Of a stretch of DNA of 30,745 bases, positions 17,502 through 26,098 are shown one piece after another; the stretch's first letter is position 1, and each line of letters opens with the position of its first letter. The notes below the pieces were generated by a model. The model saw nothing but the letters and a program-made list of their open reading frames with translations, made no database searches and was not told where the DNA came from. The position numbers and the translations under genes were made by a program. The stretch is from JBDIBB01 sp039812685 (lineage in GTDB: Bacteria > Acidobacteriota > Vicinamibacteria > Vicinamibacterales > JAFNAJ01), in the NCBI GenBank assembly GCA_039812685.1, contig JBDIBB010000044.1, positions 1 to 30,745 of the forward strand. The letters are read 5' to 3'.

Positions 17502-19526
17502 TTATATGCCGAGCATCGCGACCAACGCCGCCTCGTCGAGCACCGGCACGCCCAGCGCGGTGGCCTTGGCGAGCTTGCTGCCGGCCTCGGCCCCGGCCAC
17601 GACGAATGACGTCTTCCGGCTCACCGCACTCGACACCCTGCCGCCACGCGCTTCGATCAGCCGCTGCGCCTCGTCACGCGTCATGCGCGTCAGGGTCCCG
17701 GTCAGCACGAACGTCCTGCCGGTCAGCGGCCCGTCGGCGGCCACCGCGGCGGCGGCGTCCGTCCCGAGATGGACGCCCGCCGCCCGCAGCCGCTCCACCA
17801 GCTGCCGGTTGCGCGGCTGCGCGAAGAAGTGACGGATCGAGGCCGCCACCACCGGCCCCACGTCCTCGACCGAAACGAGCGCGTCCTCCCCGGCCGCCAT
17901 CAGCGCGTCGATCGTGCCGAAGGCGCGCGCCAGCGCCTGCGCGCCGCGCTCGCCGACGTGCCGGATGCCGATGGCGAACACCAGCCGCCACAACTCCCGG
18001 TGACGGCTGGCGTCGATCTGCGCCAGCAGGTTGGCGGCCGACTTCGACCCCATCCGCTCGAGCGCCGCGACCTGATCGTGCCGCAGCGCATAGAGGTCGG
18101 CCACATCGCCCACCAGGCCCGTGGCCACGAGCTGGTCCACCAGCGATTCGCCCAGCCCCTCGATGTCCATCGCACGCCGTGAGGCGTAGTGCTGCAGGCT
18201 GCGGCGCAGGCGCGCCGGACACGACGGGTTGTCGCAGCGCCACACCACCTCGCCCTCCGGGCGATCGAGCGGCTGCCCGCACACGGGGCACTCGCGCGGC
18301 ATCTCGAAGGGCGCCGTGCCCGCGGGCCGCTGCGTCAGGATGGGCTTGACGACCTTCGGGATGACGTCGCCACCCTTCTCCATCAGCACGAGGTCGCCCG
18401 GGCGGAGGTCCTTGCGCGCGATCTCCTGATCGTTGTGCAGCGTGGCGTACTGGACGGTGGACCCGGCGAGCTGCACCGGTTCGACGACGGCCACCGGGGT
18501 GACGGCGCCGGTGCGTCCCACCTGCAGTTCGATGCGCAGCAGGCGCGTCGTCGCCTGCTGGGCGGGGAACTTGAACGCCAGCGCCCAGCGCGGGAACTTG
18601 GACGTGGCGCCGAGCCTGGCGCGCTGTGTGGCCTCGTCGAGCTTCACCACGACGCCGTCGGTGTCGAAGTCGAGGCGGTGCCGTCGATCGGCCCACTCCC
18701 GGCAGTACGCCAGCACCTGGTCGATGCCGCGGCAGCGGCGGCCGTGCGATTCGACCGGCAGGCCCCAGCCGCGCAGGGCCGCCAGCGTTCCGGCCTGCGT
18801 CGGGGGCTCGACCGCAGCGCCGTCGCCCGCCGGCACCACCTGATAGAAGAACGCGCTCAGCCGCCGCCGGGCCACCGTCGAGGGGTCGAGCAGCCGCATC
18901 GTGCCAGCGGCGGAGTTCCGGGCGTTGGCAAACAGCGGCTCGCCCGCCTCCTCGCGCTCGCGATTGATCAGCTCGAACACCGCGCGCGGCAGGAACACCT
19001 CGCCGCGGACCTCGAGGCGGGCCGGCGCGCCGGGATGCAGCCGCAGCGGCACCGCCCGTATCGTCCGCACGTTGCTGGTGACGTCCTCGCCGCGCACGCC
19101 GTCGCCGCGCGTCACGCCGCGCACCAGCAGGCCGTCTTCGTAGGTGAGCGCGATGCTGAGGCCGTCGATCTTCAGCTCGGCGAAATAGGCGATACCGGCC
19201 TCCGACGCGTCCAGGCCGCGCCGCACCCGCTCGTCGAAGGCGCGCAGTTCGTCATCGGAGTAGCCGTTGTCGAGGCTGAGCATCGGCTCGGCGTGCTCGA
19301 CGGTCGCGAACCCCTCGACGGGCCGCCCGGCCACCCGCTGCGTGGGCGAATCGGGCGTGACCAGATCGGGGTGATCGCGCTCGATGGCCTCGAGTTCCTT
19401 CACGAGGCCGTCGAATTCGGTGTCGGAGACCTCCGGATCGGCGAGAACGTAGTAGCGCTCCTCGTGGTGCCGGATCAGGCGGCGAAGCTCGTCGGCGCGC
19501 CGGGCGGGGGTCATTCCGGTGTCCAT
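17502..19526 (-). CDS. ligA: NAD+-dependent DNA ligase
   Basis: The 674-residue protein matches LigA length. Domain Ia binds NAD+ (HHEERYYVLADPEVSDTEFD). The nucleotidyltransferase domain carries the adenylated lysine K119 in FAELKIDGLSIALTYE, with RGEVFLP, ANARNSAAGTMR and TDGVVVKLDE. An OB fold (GRTGAVTPVAVVEPVQLAGS), a four-Cys zinc finger (CPVCG and CDNPSC), the helix-hairpin-helix region and a C-terminal BRCT domain (LTGRTFVLTGTLTRMTRDEA) follow. It seals nicks in replication and repair. ATG 19526 is directly preceded by the 14-base palindrome GCGGCGATCGCCGC and has no Shine-Dalgarno; ATG 19514 is an equally possible start and removes only four residues. Confidence 0.97.
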   Translation of the reverse strand: MDTGMTPARRADELRRLIRHHEERYYVLADPEVSDTEFDGLVKELEAIERDHPDLVTPDSPTQRVAGRPVEGFATVEHAEPMLSLDNGYSDDELRAFDERVRRGLDASEAGIAYFAELKIDGLSIALTYEDGLLVRGVTRGDGVRGEDVTSNVRTIRAVPLRLHPGAPARLEVRGEVFLPRAVFELINREREEAGEPLFANARNSAAGTMRLLDPSTVARRRLSAFFYQVVPAGDGAAVEPPTQAGTLAALRGWGLPVESHGRRCRGIDQVLAYCREWADRRHRLDFDTDGVVVKLDEATQRARLGATSKFPRWALAFKFPAQQATTRLLRIELQVGRTGAVTPVAVVEPVQLAGSTVQYATLHNDQEIARKDLRPGDLVLMEKGGDVIPKVVKPILTQRPAGTAPFEMPRECPVCGQPLDRPEGEVVWRCDNPSCPARLRRSLQHYASRRAMDIEGLGESLVDQLVATGLVGDVADLYALRHDQVAALERMGSKSAANLLAQIDASRHRELWRLVFAIGIRHVGERGAQALARAFGTIDALMAAGEDALVSVEDVGPVVAASIRHFFAQPRNRQLVERLRAAGVHLGTDAAAAVAADGPLTGRTFVLTGTLTRMTRDEAQRLIEARGGRVSSAVSRKTSFVVAGAEAGSKLAKATALGVPVLDEAALVAMLGI

Positions 19527-19590
19527 GCGGCGATCGCCGCGGCGCGTCGGCCGCGCGGGACTGGCGCGGATGGTGACGGATCCGGCCGGC

Positions 19591-20601
19591 TCAGCGATCG
19601 CGCCACACGACGTAGTCCACGAGCGCGGTCAGCGCGTCGCGTTCCGGCGAGGGGGGAAAGGCGTCGATGACGCGCTGTCGGGCCAGGGCGGCGAAGCCCG
19701 AGGCGGTCTCGTACGCCGACTCGGTGCCGTTGGTCGCCTCGAGCAGGTCGAGCAGCTCACGCCACTGCGTGGTGGTGACCGTCCGCTCGGCCACGATGGC
19801 GCGCACGAGAGCGCCGGCCCGCGATCCGTCGCGCTCGAGCAGGCGGATGATGGGCAGCGTCACCTTCCCCTCGCGCAGGTCGCTGCCGACGGGCTTTCCC
19901 AGGGCGGACTCGTCGGCGGTGTAGTCGAGCAGGTCGTCCACCACCTGGAAGGCCACGCCGAGGTTGTAGCCGTAGTCCCACAGCGCGTCCTGCTGCGCGG
20001 GGGTCGTCTCGCCCAGCATGCCGCCGATCCGGGCGCAGCCGGCAAACAGGTACGCGGTCTTGCGGCGGATGATCTCCAGGTGCTCCTCTTCGGAGATGTC
20101 CACGTCGCCGGCCTTGGTGAGCTGGTAGAGCTCGCCCTCGATCATGCGCAGGGTGACGTCGCAGAGCAGCCGGATGACGTCGAGCGAGTCCTGCGTGAGG
20201 GCCATCGCCATCGACTTGATGTAAAGGTAGTCGCCCAGCAGTACCGTGATGTCGTTGCCCCAGCGCGAGTGCACCGACAGCCGGCCGCGCCGCACTTCGG
20301 CCTCGTCGACGATGTCGTCGTGGACCAGCGTGGCGGTGTGGATGAACTCGACCACCGAGGCGTAGAGCACGGCCCGGTCGCCGGTGTAGCCGGCCAGGCG
20401 GGCGGCCATGAGCAGCAACGCGGGGCGGACGCGCTTGCCGCCGCTCGTCTGGATGTAGCGGCCGATCTGCGGGATGAGCTGGACGCGCGACTCGACGTGG
20501 CGCAGGAACTCCTGCTCCACGCGGACGAGATCGGGTTGCACGGCCTCGAAGATGCGCGCCAACTCGAGGGGAGGCGTGGCCTTCTGCACGATGTCACTCA
20601 C
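19591..20601 (-). CDS. Long-chain all-trans polyprenyl diphosphate synthase
   Basis: The product has 336 residues. The first Asp-rich motif is HDDIVDEAEVRRG (D95, D96, D99) and the second VVDDLLDYTAD (D222, D223, D226). GGKRVRP and GDYLYIKSM are also family hallmarks. Small residues (A90, T91) replace the bulky aromatic before the first motif, which in this family allows long chains, so an octaprenyl- or heptaprenyl-type synthase making the side chain of a respiratory quinone is likely. Chain length cannot be fixed by eye. The start is GTG at 20601, and the gene is 12 bases downstream of tatD on the same strand. Confidence 0.94.
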   Translation of the reverse strand: MSDIVQKATPPLELARIFEAVQPDLVRVEQEFLRHVESRVQLIPQIGRYIQTSGGKRVRPALLLMAARLAGYTGDRAVLYASVVEFIHTATLVHDDIVDEAEVRRGRLSVHSRWGNDITVLLGDYLYIKSMAMALTQDSLDVIRLLCDVTLRMIEGELYQLTKAGDVDISEEEHLEIIRRKTAYLFAGCARIGGMLGETTPAQQDALWDYGYNLGVAFQVVDDLLDYTADESALGKPVGSDLREGKVTLPIIRLLERDGSRAGALVRAIVAERTVTTTQWRELLDLLEATNGTESAYETASGFAALARQRVIDAFPPSPERDALTALVDYVVWRDR

Positions 20602-20613
20602 GCGGCGTCAATC

Positions 20614-21432
20614 TCAACACAGACCACCCGGGGAGTCAACGCACGGGCCTGGCCTGGCGGCCCCGAAAAGCGCGACGAAATTGCCGGTCGTCCGGCTGGC
20701 GGCGTCCGGCACGGTCCAGCCGCGCTCGCCGGCCAGCGCCTCGACGACGCGCACCACCCACGCCGGCTCGTTGCGTTTGCCCCGATACGGGACCGGGGCG
20801 AGGTACGGGCTGTCGGTCTCGACCAGGAGCCGATCGGCGGGGACGTAGCGTGCCACCTCGCGAAGCGATTCGGCCCTGGGGAAGGTCAGGATCCCCGACA
20901 GCGAGACGTGGAAGCCCAGGTCCAGCGCCCGCCGCGCCATGGCCGTGTCTCCCGTGAAGCAGTGGAACACGCCGCGCGTCTGTCCCGACTCGCGCAGCAC
21001 CGCCAGGATGTCGTCCTCGGCCTCGCGCCCGTGGATCACCACGGGCAGATCGCGCGCCCGTGCCACCGCCAACTGGGCCGCGAACACCTCGCGCTGCACG
21101 TCGTGCGGCGCGAAGTCGTAGTGGTAGTCGAGGCCGATTTCGCCCACCGCCACCACGCCCGCCACGTCGTCGAGCCGCCGGGCCAGCACCGCCCCGCTCG
21201 ACGCGGCGTCGCCCGCGAAACGCCCCGCATGGTGCGGGTGCACCCCGACGGCCGTCGACAACGCCGGCCAGCGGCCGCGCAGCGCGGCGGCGCGATCCGC
21301 CTCGTCATCGCTGGTGGCGTCGAGGATGCACAGCACACCGGCCACGCCGGCCGCCCGGGCCCTGCCGATGACCGCCTCGGCGTCGCCGGCGAACGCCTCG
21401 CTCGCCAAGTGGCAGTGGGAGTCGACGACCAC
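20614..21432 (-). CDS. tatD: TatD-family metal-dependent DNase
   Basis: The 272-residue protein is a TIM-barrel metallohydrolase. The metal ligands are in DSHCHL (H6, H8), GEIGLDYH, VIHGRE, FHCFTGD and the final Asp in LVETDSPYLAP. TatD proteins have 3'-5' DNase activity and have been linked to DNA repair or D-aminoacyl quality control in other species. The start is a GTG one base after the metG stop, and adjacency metG-tatD is very common in bacteria, supporting the assignment. The C-terminal tail after NFVALFG is short and Pro/Gly-rich. Confidence 0.94.
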   Translation of the reverse strand: MVVDSHCHLASEAFAGDAEAVIGRARAAGVAGVLCILDATSDDEADRAAALRGRWPALSTAVGVHPHHAGRFAGDAASSGAVLARRLDDVAGVVAVGEIGLDYHYDFAPHDVQREVFAAQLAVARARDLPVVIHGREAEDDILAVLRESGQTRGVFHCFTGDTAMARRALDLGFHVSLSGILTFPRAESLREVARYVPADRLLVETDSPYLAPVPYRGKRNEPAWVVRVVEALAGERGWTVPDAASRTTGNFVALFGAARPGPCVDSPGGLC

Positions 21433-21433
21433 G

Positions 21434-23434
21434 TCAGCGGACCCGTGTCCCCGGCGGGGGCGCGGGCTCGTCGAAGGTGATCAGCTGCGGCCGGCCGCCC
21501 TCGGGGCTCGCGGCGAGCACCATCCCGTTGGACTCGATGCCCATCAGCGTCGCCGGCTGCAGGTTCGCCACGATCACCACGTGGCGGTTCACCAGCGCCT
21601 CCGGCGCGTACGCCTCGGCAATGCCTGCCACGAGCGTGCGCGTTTCGGTGCCCACGTCGATCGTCATCCTGATCAGCTTCTTCGACTTCGGCACGCGCTC
21701 GGCGGCCAGCACCCTGGCCACCCGCAGTTCGACGTTCATGAACTGATCGATGCCGATGCGGGCCGGCTGCGCGGGCGACTCGACAGGCGCGGGCGCCGCC
21801 GGCACGGGGGGCGCGGCAGGCGGCTGCGCTGGCACGGTCTGCTGGTCGCGCGCCGGATCGGTGACGATCTGGGGCGTGACAGGGGAAGCCGGGGACTGGT
21901 CCGACACGGGTGAATCCTTTCGGGGGAACAACGGCGGCGCGGGCGTGACGCGCGTGCCGGGCACGAGCGTCGACGGCCGGAGATCGATCCAGGAGGTCAG
22001 GGGCACGCCCAGGCTCGCCCGCATGCTCGCGGCGGCGGCCGGCATGACCGGTTCCACCAGCATCGCGATGACACGCAGCACGTCGGCGGCGTGATAGAGC
22101 GTCGCCTCGAGCCGCGGCCGGGCCTCCGGATGGCGGGCCGCCGCCCACGGCTCACGGCTCACGAGGTAGCGATTGGTCTCGTTCACGAGGCGCCACACGG
22201 CGGTGAGCGCGCGGCTGAACTCGAAGTTCGCCGCGGCCTCCGTCGCCTCGGCAATCACGGCGCCCGCCACCTCCTCGAGCTGCACGTCGAGCGCGTCGCG
22301 GAACACGGCCGCCGGAACCGCGCCCTCGCAGTAGCGGGCGATCATCGTCGTCGCCCGGCTCAGGAGGTTGCCCAGGTCGTTGGCGAGATCGGCCGTGTAC
22401 CGGGCGTGCAGGCCGTCGTCGGTGAACGCCGCGTCGGCGCCGAGCACCATCTCGCGCAGGACGTAGTAGCGGAAGGCGTCGAGCCCGTAGGCCTCCACGT
22501 ACACCCGCGGTCGCACGACGTTGCCCAGCGACTTCGACATCTTCGCCCCGTCCATCGTCCACCAGCCGTGGGACACGATGCGGCGCGGCAGCGGCAGCCC
22601 GGCCGACATGAGGAACGCGGGCCAGTAGATGGCGTGCTGGCGGACGATCTCCTTGCCGATCAGGTGCACGTCGGCGGGCCAGCGCGCCGCGAAGCGCGCG
22701 CGGGCGGCCGGCGACGGATCGCCGTAGCCGACGGCGGTGAGGTAGTTGGTGAGCGCATCGAACCAGACGTAGACCACGTGGCCCGGCTCGTCGGGCACGG
22801 GAATGCCCCACGTGAACGAGGTGCGGCTCACGCTGAGGTCGTCGAGCCCCCGCTCGATGAAGGCCACGACCTCGTTGTAGCGCGCCTGCGGCACGACGTA
22901 GTCGGGGTGCGAACGATACCAGTCGAGCAGCGCCGGCTGGTACTTCGACAGCCTGAACTTGTAGTTCTCCTCCTCGAGCCACTCGACCTTGCCGCCGCAG
23001 GTCGGGCACAGACTCCCGTCCACCAGTTGCGTCTCGGGCACGTAGAGTTCGTCGGTCGTGCAGTACCACCCCTCGTACTTCGCCTTGTAGAGGTCGCCGC
23101 GCGCGAGCACCGTGCGCCAGATCGTCTCGACGGCGAGGCGATGGCGCGCTTCGGTGGTGCGGATGAAGTCGTCGTTGGAGATCGACAGTTCGGCGAACAA
23201 CTGCTGGAACTTGGCGGCCACCCCGTCGACGAACGCGCGCGGTTCGACGCCCGCCTTCCGTGCCGACCGCTCGATCTTCTGGCCGTGCTCGTCGGTGCCC
23301 GTCAGGAAGATGACGTCGTCGCCGCGCAGACGGTGTGCGCGCGCGGCGGCATCGGCGAGGATCGTGGTGTAGGCGTGTCCGAGGTGGGGCTCGGCGTTGA
23401 CGTAGTAGATGGGCGTCGTGAGGTAGAAGTGCAT
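21434..23434 (-). CDS. metG: Methionyl-tRNA synthetase with C-terminal tRNA-binding domain
   Basis: The 666-residue protein is a class I synthetase. The HIGH motif appears as PHLGHAY (residues 16-22), the KMSKS motif as GAKMSKSLG near residue 300, and TGTDEHGQKI is the methionine-site region. The connective-peptide part has YCTTDELYVPETQL and one CPTCG pair, so it looks like the form with a single zinc knuckle or none. The anticodon-binding helical domain is followed by a Pro/Ala-rich linker of about 60 residues and a Trbp111-like C-terminal domain (FMNVELRVARVLAAERVPKS) that aids tRNA binding and dimerisation. No clear Shine-Dalgarno is present. It is followed directly by tatD. Confidence 0.97.
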   Translation of the reverse strand: MHFYLTTPIYYVNAEPHLGHAYTTILADAAARAHRLRGDDVIFLTGTDEHGQKIERSARKAGVEPRAFVDGVAAKFQQLFAELSISNDDFIRTTEARHRLAVETIWRTVLARGDLYKAKYEGWYCTTDELYVPETQLVDGSLCPTCGGKVEWLEEENYKFRLSKYQPALLDWYRSHPDYVVPQARYNEVVAFIERGLDDLSVSRTSFTWGIPVPDEPGHVVYVWFDALTNYLTAVGYGDPSPAARARFAARWPADVHLIGKEIVRQHAIYWPAFLMSAGLPLPRRIVSHGWWTMDGAKMSKSLGNVVRPRVYVEAYGLDAFRYYVLREMVLGADAAFTDDGLHARYTADLANDLGNLLSRATTMIARYCEGAVPAAVFRDALDVQLEEVAGAVIAEATEAAANFEFSRALTAVWRLVNETNRYLVSREPWAAARHPEARPRLEATLYHAADVLRVIAMLVEPVMPAAAASMRASLGVPLTSWIDLRPSTLVPGTRVTPAPPLFPRKDSPVSDQSPASPVTPQIVTDPARDQQTVPAQPPAAPPVPAAPAPVESPAQPARIGIDQFMNVELRVARVLAAERVPKSKKLIRMTIDVGTETRTLVAGIAEAYAPEALVNRHVVIVANLQPATLMGIESNGMVLAASPEGGRPQLITFDEPAPPPGTRVR

Positions 23435-23460
23435 GGCGAAGCCGGGCTCGGGCGAGGGGG

Positions 23461-24669
23461 TCAGGCCGAAGGCCGCGAGGCGCGCCAGGCGTGCAGCGCG
23501 GCCTCGATCACCACACGCACCGGCACGTCGCGTTCACGGGCCAGGCGCGCGCAGTCGTCGAATTCCGGCGCCGCGTTCACCACCTGCCCCGCCAACCGCC
23601 CCACCTTCACCCGCACCTCGCCGTAGGCCGTGCGGGTGACGTCATGCTGTCGGGCCAGGCGGTGGCGGCGTTCCTCATGGTAACGCACGCCGAGCGTCGG
23701 GATCTCGCGGAGCACCAGCGCGGTGAGCCGCGCCTGGTCGGCCGGCGCGGCAATCACGGTGACGTGGGTGCCGGGCCGGTTCTTCTTCATCTGCACCGGC
23801 GTGAAGAACACGTCGAGCGCACCCTCGGCCATCGCCCGCTCGATCAGCGCGCCGAGCACCTGCGGCGAGGCGTCGTCGACCTGGCACTCGAGCACCGCGA
23901 GGGTCTCCTCGGCCTCGCCGGCGGGATCCGACGCCTCGCCCACCAGCACGCGCAGCACGTTGGCCATCCCGGGCGTCTCGCGCGAGCCGGCGCCGTAGCC
24001 GGCGGCGGTGATGCGCATGGGCGGCGGTCCGCCGAACGCATCGACGTACCCGGTGAGCAGCAGGGCGCCGGTCGGCGTGAGGCGTTCGGCCGGGGCGCCC
24101 TCCGAGAACACCGGCACGCCTTCGATGAGCTTCGCGGTGGCAGGGGCCGGCACCGGCAACAGCCCGTGCGCGGTCTGCACGGTCCCGCTGCCCACGTTGA
24201 TGGGTGAGCAGGTGATGCGCTGCGCGCCGAACCATTCGAAGGCCACGACGGCGCCCAGCACGTCGACGATGGAATCGGCCCCCCCCACCTCGTGCAGGTG
24301 CACCCGCTCGATCGACGTGCCGTGGATGCCGGCCTCGATGCCCGCCAGCCGCGTCAGCAGCGCCACGGCGCGCTCGCGTGCCGTCTCGGAGGCGGCCGCG
24401 CGGCGGACCAGCCCGGCGATGGCCTTGAGGTGACGATGGGGATGCCCCTCCGACGGCTGCCGCTCCACCACGCGGAATGCCGTCGCCCCGATGCCGCCGC
24501 GCACCACCCGATCCACGCTCAACTGGACGTCGAGGGCCAGCGGGCCCAGCGCATCCTGAAGAACCTGGAGCGGCAGGCCGGCATCGAGCAGGGCGCCGAG
24601 CAGCATGTCGCCGGAGGCGCCCGAGAAGCAATCGAAGTGAAGGAACCGACGAGGCGCGGCAGTGGACAT
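23461..24669 (-). CDS. larC: Nickel pincer cofactor biosynthesis protein LarC
   Basis: The 402-residue protein begins HFDCFSGASGDMLLGALLDAG, the LarC hallmark, and has VHLHEVGGADSIVDVLGAV, NVGSGTVQTAHGLLPVPAPA, AAGYGAG and FFTPVQMKKNRPGTHVTV. LarC is the CTP-dependent nickel inserter that completes the NPN pincer cofactor of lactate racemase and related LarA enzymes. Here it is one uninterrupted frame; in Lactobacillus the gene is read through by a programmed frameshift. No larA, larB or larE is in the window, so its partners must be elsewhere. The order radC-larC-metG-tatD is tight (gaps of 15, 26 and 1 bases), suggesting one transcript. Confidence 0.93.
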   Translation of the reverse strand: MSTAAPRRFLHFDCFSGASGDMLLGALLDAGLPLQVLQDALGPLALDVQLSVDRVVRGGIGATAFRVVERQPSEGHPHRHLKAIAGLVRRAAASETARERAVALLTRLAGIEAGIHGTSIERVHLHEVGGADSIVDVLGAVVAFEWFGAQRITCSPINVGSGTVQTAHGLLPVPAPATAKLIEGVPVFSEGAPAERLTPTGALLLTGYVDAFGGPPPMRITAAGYGAGSRETPGMANVLRVLVGEASDPAGEAEETLAVLECQVDDASPQVLGALIERAMAEGALDVFFTPVQMKKNRPGTHVTVIAAPADQARLTALVLREIPTLGVRYHEERRHRLARQHDVTRTAYGEVRVKVGRLAGQVVNAAPEFDDCARLARERDVPVRVVIEAALHAWRASRPSA

Positions 24670-24684
24670 TCGCGATTGACGATC

Positions 24685-25398
24685 TCAGGCGGACGGCAGC
24701 CGGCCGGCCTCCCGGAAACTGAAATAGCTGGCATCGGCCAGCACCACGTGGTCGAGCAGATCGACGCCCAGCAGCGCACCAGCCGCCACGAGGCGGCGCG
24801 TGAGCGCCACGTCCTCCGGACTCGGCGTCGGGTCGCCCGAGGGGTGGTTGTGGAACACCACCACCGACGCCGCATTGGCCTCGAGTGCCGTCCTGAAGAC
24901 GTCGCGCGGGTGCACCACGCTGCAATCCAGCGTGCCGACGGTGAGCGCCTGCGCGCGCACGAGCCGGTGACGACTGTCGAGCAGCAGCACCCCGAACTGC
25001 TCCACCTCGCGCGCGCTGAAGCGGGGCATCAGGAAGCTGGCGACCTCGCGCGGCGACCCGAAGGCCGTGCGCGGGGCCGAGCTCGCCAGCAGCGTTCGCC
25101 GTCCCAGTTCCACGGCCGCGAGGATCTGGCAGGCCTTCACCGGTCCGATGCCACGGGCACGTCGCAGCAGGTCGAGGCCCGTCCGCGTGAGCCCCACCAC
25201 GCCTCCGGCGCGCGCCAGGACGTCGTTGGCGAGATCGAGCGAGCTGCCCCCGCGCGAACCCTGCCCGAGCACGATCGCCAGCAGTTCGTTGTCACCCAGG
25301 CTGCGGGCCCCGTGCTGGGCGAGCTTCTCGCGTGGCCGATCGCCAGGCGCCAGCAGCCTCACCCGCGCCATGGCGCCCCCGATGATCCGCGGCGCCAC
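24685..25398 (-). CDS. radC: RadC-family JAB/MPN domain protein
   Basis: The 237-residue product has an N-terminal helix-hairpin-helix region (DRPREKLAQHGARSLGDNELL, split across residues 20-40, then RARGIGPVKACQIL) and a C-terminal MPN+ domain with the JAMM metal motif FHNHPSGDPTPSPED, preceded by HPRDVFRTALEANAASVVV. RadC was named for a repair phenotype later disputed; its biochemical role is unsettled. The start could be GTG 25398, with AGGA upstream, or ATG 25371. It is divergent from the lipoprotein gene, whose -35 box lies only 31 bases from this start. Confidence 0.93.
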   Translation of the reverse strand: MAPRIIGGAMARVRLLAPGDRPREKLAQHGARSLGDNELLAIVLGQGSRGGSSLDLANDVLARAGGVVGLTRTGLDLLRRARGIGPVKACQILAAVELGRRTLLASSAPRTAFGSPREVASFLMPRFSAREVEQFGVLLLDSRHRLVRAQALTVGTLDCSVVHPRDVFRTALEANAASVVVFHNHPSGDPTPSPEDVALTRRLVAAGALLGVDLLDHVVLADASYFSFREAGRLPSA

Positions 25399-25429
25399 GG
25401 GATCCTACTACAGCGGCGCGAGCGGCGCG

Positions 25430-25458
25430 TTGTCGCTCCCCTCGCGCTCTCGTATACT
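25430..25458 (+). promoter_or_regulatory. Sigma-70-type promoter of the lipoprotein gene
   Basis: TTGTCG at 25430-25435 and TATACT at 25453-25458 are separated by exactly 17 bases, a good -35/-10 pair. The predicted start of transcription, 6-8 bases after the -10 box, falls on or next to the A of the ATG at 25465, so the mRNA would be leaderless. Confidence 0.65.
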
Positions 25459-25464
25459 CGCGAC

Positions 25465-26067
25465 ATGTTTCGCTCCCTCGCGCCCCCGGGGGCGGCCCTC
25501 TTCCTCGTTGCGTTGCTGTCGGCCGGCTGCGACGATCCTCCCGAACGGGAGATGCACCAGGCCGAGGGCGCCATCGACGCCGCGCGCGTCGCCGGCGCGC
25601 CCGCCTATGCCGCCGCCGAACTGCGGGCCGCCGAGGCCGCGTTGCAGAAATCGCAGGCCGCCGTCACCGAACGCGACTACCGCCAGGCCCTCAGTGCCGC
25701 CCTCGACGCCAGGGAACTGGCCCGAGAGGCGGCCAGGGCGGCCTCCGAGAACCGCGCCCGCGCCCGCAGCGAAGTCGACCAGCTGCTCGTCAACACCCAG
25801 GCCGCCCTCGAGCGTGCGGAGGCGGCACTGGCCGGCGCCGTGGAGGCCCGCGTGCCCGCGGCCCAGCTCGAGGCCGGACGAAAGGCGATCGCCTCGGCCC
25901 GCACCTCGCTCCAGCAGGCTCGAGCCACGGCCGAAGCCAGCGACTACACGGCCGCGTCTGCGCGCGTCGAGGGCGTGGCCGCCACCCTGGATCGGATCCG
26001 TAGCGAGATCGATGCCGCGACACTGGCCCGCGCCAATCGCCGCCCGGGACGCCGTTCCGGCCGCTGA
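25465..26067 (+). CDS. DUF4398-like coiled-coil lipoprotein
   Basis: The product is 200 residues with a lipoprotein signal peptide: MFRSLAPPGAALFLVALLSA, then the lipobox Leu-Ser-Ala-Gly before Cys22. Asp follows the Cys, which in E. coli favours inner-membrane retention. The mature part is very Ala/Glu/Arg-rich and helical, with two related halves (about 45-105, with DYRQALSAALDARELA, and 120-185, with DYTAASARVEGVAATL), as in DUF4398 proteins. Function is unknown; these proteins are usually envelope-associated. The lipobox fixes the start at the ATG at 25465, which has no Shine-Dalgarno and coincides with the predicted transcription start. The OpgC-like gene follows 31 bases later and is probably co-transcribed. 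Confidence 0.85.
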   Translation: MFRSLAPPGAALFLVALLSAGCDDPPEREMHQAEGAIDAARVAGAPAYAAAELRAAEAALQKSQAAVTERDYRQALSAALDARELAREAARAASENRARARSEVDQLLVNTQAALERAEAALAGAVEARVPAAQLEAGRKAIASARTSLQQARATAEASDYTAASARVEGVAATLDRIRSEIDAATLARANRRPGRRSGR

Positions 26068-26098
26068 GCCGCGGCTCCTCACGACAACCGGGGTTGGC

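Noticed and set aside
24292..25464. Upstream extension of the lipoprotein frame to 24292
   Set aside because: The extension is antisense to larC and radC, and the lipobox plus promoter position fix the start at 25465.
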